The notes: generated by a model from the letters alone, not told the origin. DNA of 53,867 nucleotides from Pseudobdellovibrionaceae bacterium (GCA_002711925.1 PASJ01000023.1:1-53867), one strand, 5' to 3'; shown: positions 1 through 11,600, numbered from the stretch's first letter. Translations and numbers: made by a program.

Positions 1-1143
1 TAAATCTGCAGATTCTTTACCAAGGTAACTTGCTAAGGATACTCCGTGGCCACAATACCCATAGGCATAGTAGATATTACCAGAGCTGTGTAGATGAGGT
101 AACAGGTTATAGGTTACAGCTAAATGACCTGACCAACTATGGCTAAGTCTGATGTTTTTTAAGTCAGGAAAAATTCTAATGATTTCCTCTTTTAAGCTTT
201 TTGCGCTTTGATGGTGGTCATTTTTACGTGATAAAACATTTCTTCCACCAAACAAAAGACGTTTGTCAGGTGTAAGTCGAAAGTAGTTTAGAAGTTTTTT
301 TGTGTCAAAAAAAAGACGATTCTGAGGATTTAATTTTTTTTGTATAAGTTTTGGTAAAAAATCACTGACAACAATATAGCTTGCAAGAGGCAAGATATTT
401 GATCTAAGTTTTGGAAACCTCCACAAGCTATAGCCATTTGTTGCAAGAAGTAATTTTTGTGTAGAAAAATAAAAATCTTTTGTTCTAATAAAAACGATAT
501 TTTTTTCTTGATTAATTTTATCAACACTTTGATTTTCTAGAATATCAATTCCTAGTTCAAGGGAAATATTGTATAAACCTTCGAGGTATCTTGCTGGATC
601 AAGGGATGCACTTTTTTCATACAAAAGTCCTGAATGGTAGGCTTCTGTATCAATTTCTTTACTAAGATCATCTTTATTAAGGAATCTAATTTTATTGTAG
701 GAGAACTTGTTTAGAAGAAAATTTTTTTTATCCATAAGATTTTTGATGTGTTTTTCTTTAAACGCTAACTCTATACTTCCTGTGTGAGAAAAATCACAAT
801 GAATATTTTCAGTTTTTGTAAAATTTTCCACGTAATCGATAGCATCGTGACTCCAAAACCAAATATCTCTGGTAAAGTTTAGACCATAAGTTGAGAGACA
901 GTCTTTGATGGGTGCTTTCACTCCTGGTAAAAGCATACCTGCATTTTTTCCACTTGCACCAGACCCTAATTTTCTTTTGTCGATTATTAAAACAGACCTT
1001 CCCTCTCTAGCAAGTCCTATGGCTGCATGAAAACCTGTGTAACCTGCTCCAACTATAATCGAATCATAATGCTTACGTAAAGATTGAGGTTCTCTATCTT
1101 GTTTTATAATTTTATTTTCCATCCAAAAGGATGAGGTTTTCAA
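1..1143 (-). CDS. DAO-family FAD-dependent oxidoreductase (PuuB/OrdL-like), 3' end outside window
   Basis: Likely a flavin amine or amino-acid oxidase of the D-amino-acid oxidase (DAO) family; substrate unknown. The minus-strand reading frame is open from 1143 to the window edge (about 381 codons). It has an N-terminal dinucleotide-binding motif IIVGAGYTGFHAA near residue 29, then the GSGASGKNAGM stretch typical of gamma-glutamylputrescine-oxidase-like enzymes, and a C-terminal YCGHGVSLA glycine motif. I prefer the TTG at 1143 because AGAGGA lies 8 nt upstream; the ATG at 1122 is the alternative and lacks a clear Shine-Dalgarno site. It follows the PutP-like symporter by 17 nt, so the two are probably one operon for uptake and oxidation of an amine or amino acid. 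Family assignment is firm, substrate is inference. Confidence 0.85.
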   Translation of the reverse strand, partial: MKTSSFWMENKIIKQDREPQSLRKHYDSIIVGAGYTGFHAAIGLAREGRSVLIIDKRKLGSGASGKNAGMLLPGVKAPIKDCLSTYGLNFTRDIWFWSHDAIDYVENFTKTENIHCDFSHTGSIELAFKEKHIKNLMDKKNFLLNKFSYNKIRFLNKDDLSKEIDTEAYHSGLLYEKSASLDPARYLEGLYNISLELGIDILENQSVDKINQEKNIVFIRTKDFYFSTQKLLLATNGYSLWRFPKLRSNILPLASYIVVSDFLPKLIQKKLNPQNRLFFDTKKLLNYFRLTPDKRLLFGGRNVLSRKNDHHQSAKSLKEEIIRIFPDLKNIRLSHSWSGHLAVTYNLLPHLHSSGNIYYAYGYCGHGVSLASYLGKESADL

Positions 1144-1160
1144 TTTTTGTTCCTCTTATT

Positions 1161-2609
1161 TTATAAATTTGTAATGAATGATTTTGTACTAATAAATTCT
1201 TTTTCTTTTTTTGACAGAAGCTCATTTTTATTTGATTTTTTAATTTTACTCCAAATAAAGTAAGGTAGAAAACTGAAAAATATTCCTGGTAAGCTTTCAT
1301 ACATTACTTGATGAAGACCAAAAGAACGCCACATAATTGAGCTGAGAGTACCGCAGATAATCATCCAAAAACAAATATTTGAAGGGGGTCTTTGGTCTTT
1401 CGTTTTTATGATAACAAGTGCAGTAAAGCTAGATGCCAAAACTGACCAAGAAAACATGACAAGTGTAAAAACGTGTGAATTTTTTATGGCCAAAAATAAA
1501 GTAAAAAGAATCGTTATAAAAGTTGCTAATTTAAGTTTTAAATAGTTATTTTTACTAGAATGTCTGATCAAAAATGCCGATGAACAGACGAGTATTTGAG
1601 AGTCAGCTGTTGATACTGCTGAGGCAAAAAGAGCAGCAAGAAGACAGCCTGAAAAAATAGGATGGAATAGATCTTGTGTGATTTGAGGCATAATCATTTC
1701 TGCTTCAAGACTTCCTAACTCTGGATATAAAACTCTTGCTGCTAAGCCCAAAAGATAACTCCCCAAAGACATGGTGTAACCTAGATAAAGATAGATTGTT
1801 CTTACCTTGGCCATGTTTGCTACAGAGTCAAGTGCCATGGAGCGAACCATAATATGTGCTTGTCCTAAAACTCCAAAGCCAGATAAAATAAAACTAAGAA
1901 AAAGGATAGTAAAAAATGAAAAAGATTGAGGAAAAAATAATGCTAAGCTTGGATGAATAAGACTTAGTTTTTCTGTAAGAGATTGAATTCCTCCAGACTT
2001 TTGCAGACTAAAAAAAACAAGTGCGTACATCCCAAGTAGCATAACCAAAGATTGAACTACATCTGTCCATACGCTTGCTCTTATCCCTCCTGCAAAACAG
2101 TATAGAAGAATAAAAAATGCACTTAAAAAGACTCCTGATTCATAAGTCCAATGAAAAACAAACTGTAAGGATTTTCCTGCTGAAGCTATTTGTGCTGCTG
2201 CGTAGGATGATAAAAAAAGAAAAAGAATAAGACCAATAAATGTGCTGAGTCTTTTGTCGACAACACCTTTATCTTTAGCTAGATATTCAGGGATAGTTTC
2301 CGATGACTCTTCAAAAGATTTTTGTCTAAGAAGCTCAGGAACTTTACTATACCAAGCAAGACAGTCTCCGATAAACCAGCCAACAGTTATCCAAAGACTT
2401 GAAACACCTGTTAAATAAGTATAGGAGACCAAGCCGATGAATTTAAAACCACTTTGGCCTGTGGCTAGTGTGGATAGGCCTATTGCCCAAGGTCCGAGGC
2501 TTCGGCTCGCCAAGAGGTAGTCTTGACTATTTGATTTTTTCTCGTGAATGGAGAAAAGTCCTATAACAAGAAAAAAAATTACGATACTGGTAAAACTTAG
2601 GGTCATCAT
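1161..2609 (-). CDS. Sodium:solute symporter, PutP-like
   Basis: Inner-membrane Na+-coupled uptake carrier of the SSS family. The 482-aa protein is almost entirely hydrophobic helices. It carries the family signatures GGIRASVWTDVVQSLVML (TM6 region) and SAVSTADSQILVCSSA (TM9 region), which most resemble the proline carrier PutP; ATGQSGFKFIG near the N-terminus fits the Na+-site helix. The reading frame extends upstream to 2648, but AAGGAG sits 10 nt before the tandem ATGs at 2609/2606, so those are the better starts. It is the first gene of a two-gene unit with the DAO oxidoreductase. Upstream, the 266-bp divergent region to the FAD oxidoreductase at 2876 is AT-rich. Proline is the best guess for substrate but is not proven by sequence. 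Confidence 0.88.
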   Translation of the reverse strand: MMTLSFTSIVIFFLVIGLFSIHEKKSNSQDYLLASRSLGPWAIGLSTLATGQSGFKFIGLVSYTYLTGVSSLWITVGWFIGDCLAWYSKVPELLRQKSFEESSETIPEYLAKDKGVVDKRLSTFIGLILFLFLSSYAAAQIASAGKSLQFVFHWTYESGVFLSAFFILLYCFAGGIRASVWTDVVQSLVMLLGMYALVFFSLQKSGGIQSLTEKLSLIHPSLALFFPQSFSFFTILFLSFILSGFGVLGQAHIMVRSMALDSVANMAKVRTIYLYLGYTMSLGSYLLGLAARVLYPELGSLEAEMIMPQITQDLFHPIFSGCLLAALFASAVSTADSQILVCSSAFLIRHSSKNNYLKLKLATFITILFTLFLAIKNSHVFTLVMFSWSVLASSFTALVIIKTKDQRPPSNICFWMIICGTLSSIMWRSFGLHQVMYESLPGIFFSFLPYFIWSKIKKSNKNELLSKKEKEFISTKSFITNL

Positions 2610-2875
2610 CAGTTGAATTCTCCTTTTTACCTCACACAAATGAAACACAGCTTACCGTAGCTTTTTAGATTATCTTAATTATTGAATACGTATAATTACA
2701 CATTTTTTTACAAATGTTTTTTTTTGAAAGATTTTATGTAGTACTTTTTTATTCCTTAATATTGTCTTGGACCTTTTTTTGTTTCACTTTAAAATGGAAG
2801 CTAAAGATTTTTCTTTTTTTTAAGAACTCGCGTTGAGTCTTTTGTTGAAATAAATTTAATAGACGAGATTTTATT

Positions 2876-4372
2876 GTGGCAGACTATGAAAAAAAAATTA
2901 ATCGTATGCTTGATCGTTGGGCATTTAAAAAGAAAAAAGTAAAGAGGCGTCAAACAACTCAAGATGAGATCAAAAATCGTCAACAATCTTCTGTTGAGTA
3001 CAATGGTAACGGAACTTTCATTACTGAAGCTGAGAAGAAAACTCCTGTGAGTAAACGCTGTGAGGTCCTTGTTGTTGGTGGGGGGCCTGCTGGCTTGTCT
3101 GCAGCAATATCAAGTGCAAGAGCAGGAGCACAAACTCTTATTGTAGAAAGATATGGTTGTTTTGGTGGGGTGATCACAACCGTTGGTATGGAAACATTAG
3201 CCTGGTATCGTTATGAGGGGACTGTTGACTCTGAAGGAGTAGGTGTTGAGATGGAGCGTCTTGCGGAAAAGATGGGAGGAACCATCAAGTGGCCTTATAA
3301 TGATAGTCAATGTCTTGACGCCGATTACTTTAAGATCGTTGCTGATCAACTTATTAAAGACAATAAGGTGACTCCTCTTCTTCATACTTTAGTTGTGGAG
3401 GTCATAAAAGATGGGCCTTTTGTAAGAGGAGTAATTGTTGAAAATAAGTCAGGTCGTCAAGCTATATTAGCTGATCGAGTGGTTGACTGTACCGGAGATG
3501 CAGATGTGGCTTATCTTTCGGGGGCTAAGTTTCGTCAAACAGCAAAAAAAGAAATGATGGGTGTAACAACAGTTTTTAGTTGCTCAGGCATTGATAAAGA
3601 AAAATTTATTCGCTACACAAAAGAAAATCCAAGAACTTACGAAGACTGGGGAGAGTCTTGGAATCAACAAACAAGCCTAAAAGAAAAAAAACTAAATAGT
3701 CCATATTTACAAGAAGAGTTTGCACGTGCTAGAAAAGAAGGTCTTATTCCTCAGTCTGCGACAAACATATGTGGGTCTTGGTCTGCCTTGTCCGATGCAG
3801 GTGAAGCTACCAATTTAAATTTAATACATTTAAGTCCTTTTGATGCTACAGATGTCGACGATCTAACTCGCGCAGAAATGGAAGGTAGAAGACAAACGCT
3901 TTATGCTTTAAAAGCACTACAGCACTTCGTTCCAGGCTTTGAAAAAGCAAAGTTAAGAAATTTTGGTATGACTTTAGGCGTCCGTGACACAAGAAAAATT
4001 ATTGGTCAATATGATTTAAAAGAAGCAGATGTTATGGGCCAGTATAGGTGTCACGATTCAGTGGGTATTTTCCCAGAGTTTATAGATGGCTACAGTATCT
4101 TAATTCTTCCAACAACGGGTCGTTATTTTCAGGTACCTTACGGTTGCCTCATCCCCAAGGGAAATGTTGAAAACCTCGTCGTCGCCGGACGTTGTGTTGC
4201 TGGAGATAGGGTCTCTCACGCTGCTATGCGTAATATGATGGCTTGTACCGTAACCGGTCAGGGTGCAGGTGTTGCTGCAGCCGTATCTATAAAACAAAAT
4301 AAATCATTTCGAGATATTGATATTGCTGGTTTGCACGAAGAGTTAAGAAAACAAAAGGTAAGAATTGATTAA
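2876..4372 (+). CDS. FAD-dependent oxidoreductase (FAD_oxidored/pfam12831-like)
   Basis: Flavoprotein of unknown substrate. After a basic, lysine/arginine-rich N-terminal extension of about 60 residues comes the Rossmann FAD motif VVGGGPAGLSAA and the family-typical ERYGCFGGVITTVGM. A second conserved block VDCTGDADVAYLSGA lies mid-protein, and near the C-terminus are LVVAGRCVAGD and GQGAGVAAA. These are the hallmarks of the cytosolic FAD-dependent oxidoreductases annotated as pfam12831. The start is GTG at 2876; the nearby Shine-Dalgarno sequence (AGACGAGA) is weak, so a start further in cannot be excluded. No signal peptide is seen. It is divergent from the PutP-like gene and convergent with the DUF4360 gene. 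The reaction cannot be deduced. Confidence 0.85.
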   Translation: MADYEKKINRMLDRWAFKKKKVKRRQTTQDEIKNRQQSSVEYNGNGTFITEAEKKTPVSKRCEVLVVGGGPAGLSAAISSARAGAQTLIVERYGCFGGVITTVGMETLAWYRYEGTVDSEGVGVEMERLAEKMGGTIKWPYNDSQCLDADYFKIVADQLIKDNKVTPLLHTLVVEVIKDGPFVRGVIVENKSGRQAILADRVVDCTGDADVAYLSGAKFRQTAKKEMMGVTTVFSCSGIDKEKFIRYTKENPRTYEDWGESWNQQTSLKEKKLNSPYLQEEFARARKEGLIPQSATNICGSWSALSDAGEATNLNLIHLSPFDATDVDDLTRAEMEGRRQTLYALKALQHFVPGFEKAKLRNFGMTLGVRDTRKIIGQYDLKEADVMGQYRCHDSVGIFPEFIDGYSILILPTTGRYFQVPYGCLIPKGNVENLVVAGRCVAGDRVSHAAMRNMMACTVTGQGAGVAAAVSIKQNKSFRDIDIAGLHEELRKQKVRID

Positions 4373-4387
4373 GCTCTTTTTTTTTTT

Positions 4388-4408
4388 GAAGCTTTTTTAC
4401 AAAGCTTC
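4388..4408. repeat. Inverted repeat between convergent genes
   Basis: GAAGCTTT (4388-4395) and AAAGCTTC (4401-4408) form a perfect 8-bp stem with a 5-nt loop between two convergent stop codons (4372 and 4425). A T-run precedes it on the plus strand, but no U-tract follows the stem on either strand, so it is not a textbook intrinsic terminator. It probably still limits read-through or stabilises 3' ends. Confidence 0.5.
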
Positions 4409-4424
4409 TTGTGGGTCTTGTTCT

Positions 4425-5060
4425 TTATCGGCATCGTCTCCATCTTATGCCGTAGTGAGCTTTCATAGAAAATTGACCTTCTATGGCATCGATTCCAGCG
4501 ACTCCTGAAGAAGAACGGTTTCTTGAAGAAAGTCGCAACTCCGAGCTTATAAACATATTTCTTGGTCCCCCACAAGCTGACCACTCAAGCGACTGTACTC
4601 CCATTTTATCTGTGAAGATAAACTCACCGTTTTTAGGTCGATTTCTTGTTGTAATACGAGAGCGTTTTCTGTGTCTTTTATTGCCTTGAAAGTGGTAAGT
4701 TGATGTTTGTGTTAATGACATTCCTCTTTCCAGGTCATACCACCCTTCATAGTCTGCTTTGAAAATAGAAAACTGCCACCCTTGTGGAACATGAACTGTA
4801 AGGGCTAAATCACACCTTTTATGACGATCTGAGTAACTAACGTAGGGGTCTCTTGGATCTATGATGGCTTGGAATTCATCGAAAATTGCAGTGAAAACTT
4901 GTCTGTCTGGTGAAATATTGATGTATGCTGATCCTGGAGGACATCCTGTTCCGTGTGCATCTACACGACTGATTCTTACGTTGTTTGGCAAAGCAAAGAG
5001 TTGCGAGCTCGCTAGAAGTAGAGATGAGCTGAGAAGAATTTTTTTACTAAGCTTGAACAT
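4425..5060 (-). CDS. Secreted DUF4360-family protein
   Basis: Exported protein of unknown function, 211 aa. It has a signal peptide (basic MFKLSKK, hydrophobic LLSSSLLLASS, likely cleavage after LFA). The body matches my memory of the DUF4360 pattern: GTGCPPGSA, then FDEFQA, a cysteine in HKRCDLAL, and the final SACGGPRNMFISSELRL block. Four mature cysteines could form two disulfides. The very basic stretch NKRHRKRSRITTRNR in the middle is notable. The start ATG at 5060 follows GGAGACGGTA in a plausible Shine-Dalgarno position. It is a lone gene with long flanking gaps. DUF4360 proteins are found in fungi and in myxobacterial/Bdellovibrio-type genomes; no biochemical role is known to me. Confidence 0.8.
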   Translation of the reverse strand: MFKLSKKILLSSSLLLASSQLFALPNNVRISRVDAHGTGCPPGSAYINISPDRQVFTAIFDEFQAIIDPRDPYVSYSDRHKRCDLALTVHVPQGWQFSIFKADYEGWYDLERGMSLTQTSTYHFQGNKRHRKRSRITTRNRPKNGEFIFTDKMGVQSLEWSACGGPRNMFISSELRLSSRNRSSSGVAGIDAIEGQFSMKAHYGIRWRRCR

Positions 5061-5609
5061 TACCGTCTCCTTGCATCTGGAAGTTATTTTTTTAGACCTT
5101 ACTTATTGATGATGCAAGTTATGTGCCAAATAATAAAAAAAAAAATATTCCTTGAGATTAAGTCTAACGAGGGATCAGAAGTATTTTTTTGGTTTCAAAA
5201 GTATACCGATTTAAAACTTAAGGTATCAAAAAGTTATTTTTTATTTTGTTTCCTGATTTTTAAAAAAACAAAATAAATACGGTCTTTTAAGTTTTTTACG
5301 AGTTCATAATCTTATAGAGTTTTTTTCTAGGTAAACTTTTCTTTTGGATCAATAAAAAAAATGTCTTTTTCAGGCAGTAAATTTTTATTTAAAAAAAACA
5401 CAAAAAATATCTAGCCACAAACAACCACCTGTTTTTATTTAGAAAAATTAAATTTTTTTTTTTTTACAAGCATGCTTGAAAAAAAAATGCTGATCAACAA
5501 AAAAAATCTCTAAAGTTTTCTATCCAATGATCCGTTAGAGATACTTACAGTGAAAATGAAATTAACAATTTACGTTTTTAATGAACATCTTTTTTGAAGG
5601 GAGTCAATC
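5061..5609. other. AT-rich intergenic region upstream of giant lipoprotein gene
   Basis: About 550 bp without a credible ORF. It consists of A- and T-runs of 6-13 bases and should be strongly curved DNA. The only distinct element is a perfect 12-bp palindrome at 5467-5478 flanked by a T-run and an A-run (separate entry). It must contain the promoters for the divergent DUF4360 gene and the giant lipoprotein gene, but I cannot assign -10/-35 boxes with confidence. Confidence 0.6.
5467..5478. promoter_or_regulatory. Perfect palindrome, possible operator
   Basis: CAAGCATGCTTG is a perfect 12-bp dyad about 130 bp upstream of the giant lipoprotein start. It sits between a long T-run on the left and an A-run on the right, so the imperfect dyad extends over more than 25 bp. 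The order T-run, stem, A-run is the reverse of an intrinsic terminator, so a protein-binding operator is more likely. The bound factor is unknown. Confidence 0.35.
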
Positions 5610-8600
5610 ATGAAGTTTAGAATTTTGGGGTCAAAAAGTTTTATTCCGTACGCTATGAAAGGATTCTTACTAATTCTTTTAAGTATCAGTGTATCTTGTA
5701 GTTCTAGTGATAGTGATGATGATTCATCAAGTAGTTCTGGTGATGTATCCACTTCAAGTACAGCAGACACAGTTACAACAGCTCTTGAAAGTTGTGATAC
5801 ATCAGCTTGTGATGTTTTAAGTTTAATGCAAGGTCAATTACTAGGTTTAACTCTCAACCTTACAGCTGAATTCACTGCAGATGACGTGGCAACGTGTGTT
5901 GCTGAGGTCCTACCAACTGCACAAGCTAGTACCACATCTGATTTAAGTGAGGTAGGAGATGAGATCTTTCCAGCTCTTGATGCCTGCTCAGCCTTAGATG
6001 GGGGTGCTACATCTGATTTAGCAGTTGCTGCAGCAACTATTAGTAGTGATGACTCGCTTGATTACACTGAATCGGCATCCGGTGGAGTGTCAGGAACAGC
6101 TGAAGGTACAACACTAGAAAATTGGGCTGAGGATCTTGTCGATTCTGCAGATGATGTTACGGCAGTTGCCGGTGCATTTTCTTGTAACGCTGGTGATGAA
6201 ACTTCAGCTGTGGTTGCAGGTATTAGTACCGGTGCTGCTTCTGGAGCTCCTACTGCAGAAGCACAAGAAGGTGCAGAAGCTGGTATGGATTCTAGTATCT
6301 ACGATTGTCTTGATGCTACAAACCAAGAGGCTGCTTATACTGCTTCCGCTGAAGCTCTTACAAGTACATTTGGTGATACCATTGACATGGAAAGTCTTAC
6401 AGAAGTTGCTATCGAAAACTCTGGATCACTAACCGATACAGAAGTATTTAAAGCTGAAGTCGTCGGGGGGATAGTTGAAGGGTCAAATGATCATGAAAGT
6501 CAGGACGAAAACCTGGAAAAAATTGCAGGAAAAGCAACTGAACTGATGGGTACAGACACTGGAGCAGAGCTTATAAGTGAAAAAGTAGCTGAGAAAGTGA
6601 AGAAAAGAGACGGTGGTTCTGAACTCGAAGAGCTACTTGCTATTGCCATAAAAATTATTGGTCAAAAAAGACCGAGTGCAATTGCTAATGTAACAGAAAA
6701 AGCAATGAAAAAAGCAAAAACAAGAGGTACTTTCGATGAAAATACTCTTGTAAAAAAAGCAGCTCAAGCATCTTGTGAAGCTGCAGAAGGTGACCCAACA
6801 AAAGCATCAGAAGGGGTAGCTGCATATATAGCAACAGATGACACCTCTAGCAAGCATGAAAAAGCATTGGAGGGTTTTGAATCAGGAGATTGTGGAGTTG
6901 ACTACAGTTCCGAGGAAGATGGAAAGCTTGACAAAATTTTAGCAGGTTTCGAAGCAAAAGGCCTTTCTTACGCAAATATGGTATCAGCTACAGGGAAAAG
7001 AGGAAAAGCTAAAGGAGCAGACTCATCGAAAATCGGAAAATCTTTAAAAAGAAAGCTCGGTGGAAAAGGAAAAGATACAGAGTTTGCATCAGCACTCAAC
7101 ACTCATCGTGAAAATTTTGGTGGTGCAAATGTGATTGAAACATGTTCGGAGCTTGATGGTTTCGACACCGACGGTGGTGACGATCACACGGAAGATGAGG
7201 AAAGAAATTCTCTTGCTTATAACTGTGCTTGCGGAGCTATTCAAGATCTCGAAGATGACGATGTAGCAAGCTTTGTTGATCAGCAATTTGGAAAACTTCC
7301 TCCTCAAATCGGAATTGGCATTGTTGATCAATGTGCTCCTGAAAGACTAGAAAAGTTTGGTGAGCATATTGCAGACTCAATTACGGATGTGAAAGATATT
7401 GCAAAGATTATGAACCGGATGTCAAAAGGTGGTGACAAAGGTGGAAAATTTGCAGCAAAATTTATAGATAAACTAACTGATGATAAAATTCAAAATATTT
7501 TAAAGGAAGAAGGTGGTAGAGGTAATTCTGCAAAAATGTTTATGCAGCATATGCCAGAAGGAAAAAGAAGCAGTGTTTTTAAAGGTTTTACGGAATTTGC
7601 AGTTAAAAAATCAGACCCAGACGAGAGAAACAAAGCTTTAGTGGATCAAATTGTTAATTTTATGGCAAACCAAGATCCAAGTGATAGTAACAGAAAAGAA
7701 CTTTCAGATCTTCTTGATGAGGTCTACAAGATTATCCTTGAAAAAGAAGAAGATCAAAATGGTGGTTTTGGAGAGGTTTGTTCGGAAGATGAGGGTTCAA
7801 AAGCTAGACCAGTATTATACAAAGATATGGCTGAAGAATTAAGAGGTTTCTTTGATGAAGCACAAAGTAGAAATGTTGGTAAAGAAGGTAATCAACAAAA
7901 CCTGATGACTATTTTAGAAGATGAACTTCGAAATAACTTTATTGATGGACGATCTGGAGCATTTAAACCACAAATGAAGCTTGATCCAGAAGCTGATCCT
8001 AAATCAGGAAAAGACGGAGAGGAAAACCAAGGAAAAGTAAAACTTGATCCTTTAGTGAGTGTCAAGATTGAGGTTTCACAGCAAAACTGGAGCAATTGTA
8101 TTGAAGAAATAAAGCAAAAAAATGCTGATACAGATGATTCAGATGATTATATGAAACTGCCTCCTCTAAATCAAGCTGTAAGATTTCCTTCACTAAATGG
8201 AGATAATGATGATAATGTGCAAGAAGAATTATTAAGCGGTGAAGAAAGAACCCAGGATAATACAGTTCGCGAAAGATCTGATGGGAAAAAACAACAAAGA
8301 GGAAGAGTTGTTTTGGATCTTTTAAAAATCGTTGCAAATGAAAATGAGGAAGAGTATGATGATGTTTTTCGTTGTCTAGTAAATCCTCCTTTGTATGCTG
8401 ATAAAAATTCTGATCTGGAAGGAATACAATCTGGGTTTGATCCAGCAACTGAAGACTCTGCATCTAAAGTACTTGAAGACGATTCAACAGAAACAAGAGA
8501 TTCCATAAGAGGAGAAATAAAGGTAGGTGCTAAAGATGAAACTACTGATCGACCAGCATTTAGACTTACAATAAAAAAACCACAAGATCTATGTGACTCT

Positions 8601-11600
8601 CGTCTCAGCACTGATGATGATCCTGGTTTCCTCGAAGGCAAGGACTTAACCGAGTATGATAGTGCTTTAGAAGCTCCTACTGAAAAAACCCCTCAAGAAC
8701 ATCCTGAAGATTCATACCAGTTAAATTTAAAGGACTTATATGAACTGTCTCAATGTTTAAACGAGAAGTCTGAACCAAAAATGACAGCTGAATTTTACAA
8801 TCCAATTCTTCGCTTAGATTCTTGTCACCTGAATGGATATTCAGCTCAATTTGATATTGATACGACCACTCAAGAAGTAAAAGTAACAGGTTGTGAATCA
8901 GGTTCAGGACCAATTAATCTTGCTGAATTAGGAAAGTACGAAAAATTCCAAGCTAGAGTTGAGCACTGTGTAAAAAAAGAAGAAGATGTGAGTGGCGTTA
9001 TAGAAGACATAGAATTTGGTATGTTTAAATTTTATTCACCATGGATCAAATTCAATAGAAAAGATTTATGTCTTATTACAGATGATTGTTCAACAAAAGA
9101 ACGTGAAATCGGGGTAATTCAAGATTTATCTGGTAAAACACTTGAAGGGGAATATACTATTATTGATGATGATACTAGTATATTTAAAGGTAACGCTCTC
9201 ACTGCAGAACTTCATAGTATAGCAGCTGCTGTTAATGAGCAACGCCGTGGAGCTGCAACACAAGACTTAAGCTATTTTGATCAAGAGACTCCTGGTACTT
9301 TGAATTACTGGTCTGATCTTGAAGAACGTGAATCTGGAGGTGCTATGCCTGTTCCTAAGGATTTAAGAACTTGTCTTAGTCTTACAGAAGCCGATCCTCT
9401 CTTAAGTAGCGAAGTTGATATCAATGACCCTGTATTTGATTATGATCTTCTAGAAGTCAAAGAACCTAGTGATCCTGGGAAACCTAATATAGATATTGCT
9501 GAATGTATGACTCAGTGGCAAGTATCTCTAGCAGAGGCAGACCCAAATCAAAGTCCAAGCTATGAATGGAAAAAATATATTTCTTCTTCCTTAGGAGACG
9601 AAGCTACTTTTGATGTGGATCTAAGTTTTTTCAATAAGACATCAAGAGATAGCGTTGTTGCGTGTCTAAAACTAGAAGAAGGTGCTCAGTCTGATATAAG
9701 AGGAGTCTCTTATCCAACACCTCATGGAGATTTTGAAGTATTTGGATCACCTGAGTGGTACGAAAAAGAGTTACCAGATGGGGTTGAAACTGCTAGTGTT
9801 GGTGGTGTTGGTGGTGTTGGTGGTTATGATCCAACAGGAAAATCTTATGATGCTGATTTTAACCCACCCAAAAAATTAAGAGATTGCCTTGATGGCCAAA
9901 GAGTTCCTGGTGTAGAGGAAGAAGATGTAAATGGGCAGCTAGCTTCAGATCCACGAGGACTTCCTTATAATGAAGCTATAGTTATAGATGTGGAAGATGA
10001 AGAAAAATCGAAACAAGCTCAGTGTGTCTCTAACTGGATGGCTAAAAAGGAAGAAAATGAAGGGAGAAAACCAAAAGATGTTGATGATAATATTCGAAAC
10101 CAAGAGAGACCACAAGTATCCATTGTGCTTTTAGATGAAGCAAAATATGATTGTGCTCAAGATGATGAAGGTAACCAAATAAGCGTTGAAACCGACGGAG
10201 ATGAACCTGAATTCAGTAAAGCCGAATGGGAGAAAGACAACATTCATCTAGCTGAGTGCCGGAGTAGAATCCTTGATGGAACCCCGGGTGGTACTTTTGA
10301 AAGAGAGTCTTTTAAAGTGAGTCATACCGGTCTTGAAACTTGTGCACACAATTTAGTAGGTTTAAATGATGCCACATCTGAGGTGTCAGAAGATTTAGGA
10401 TCTGAATATGTCGTAGTTTCATACATATATGATGAATCATCAAAAGGTACTGTTGATGATTTTATGAGTTGTGTCCATCTTCCTTTGAAAGAAGCGTTTG
10501 GTGATTTTTTAGTTCTTGGTGAAGATGGAAAAAGAATTTATGCAACTCTTGGAATTTTAGGAAATCTTAGTGAGCTCATAGAAGATGTTGCCGATCAGAG
10601 CCTTCCTGAGGCTACTGAAAAACCATTTCCTAAACTTACTAAAAAAGTAAAAGAGGATGGATCTTTAAAAGAAGTAGAAGTCTCAGCTGAAAAAGCAGAT
10701 TTTGAGGAAACAGCAGAAGGGAAAAAAGCAAAGAAGGCTTCAAAAGAATATGGTAGTAAGCTTGAAGATGAGAGTGCTACATCATGTAGTATTGCTCCCC
10801 AAACAGAAGAAAAAAAGTCTGATGATAGTACACCTAGAAATCAATTAAAAGCTGAGGGAGCTGTTCTTATTGGTACTGGGGGAAAAGCTCCAAAAGATGG
10901 TGATTCAGATAAACCTGACGTTTTGGAAACTAACAATGTTGGGAAACCTATGGTTGATTATCAAAAAGAGTTTCTTTCTTCTTTAGACAGAACAAAAATC
11001 AATGAAGAAAACAGACATCTTTTTATAGATCTAATGAAGCGCTTGGTTGAAAGCACTATAGATCCATTAGAAACAGTTTTTTCAGAAAGAATGGGTGAAA
11101 CAAAATACCGCTTAGATCTTGCAGATAAGTATACTCTACCATCAACGGATCTTCTTTCATCCCTTGCAGATGCGGTGAGTGATTCAATATATGATGAAAA
11201 TGATTTAACTACTGATTTAGAATATCAAAGAAATTTAAGTAACCAATATGCTCAAGCTCTTTTCGAATCATACAAAGCTGTATCTTCATGGTTAACAAGA
11301 GGTTTAGATTCACTTAATGGTGTACCAGCTGAAGGTATAAAAGAAGATTCAGATCAAGCTTGCGAGCCTGCTGGTGGAACTGGCGCTAATGATTGTCGCT
11401 TGCATGAAAACGTAGATACTGTACTTAAAGGACTTAAAAAGATTTACAAAAAGGTATGGAATGATTTTGACCTTAAAGATGATCAGTGTCGCGAATTAGT
11501 TCAACCTGATCTAGAACTCACATCTTTCACACCAAAGGATAGTGATGTACAAAAAGAGGATGAAAAACTTGATTTTGGTTTAAAGCTGGGTGCGTGTGAA

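Noticed and set aside
4388-4408. Intrinsic terminator between the FAD oxidoreductase and DUF4360 genes
   Set aside because: A good stem exists but no U-tract follows it on either strand, so it is listed only as an inverted repeat.
8062-8641. 133- and 156-codon minus-strand ORFs inside the giant lipoprotein gene
   Set aside because: Antisense shadows of the acidic coding sequence (Ser/Leu-rich translations), no ribosome sites.
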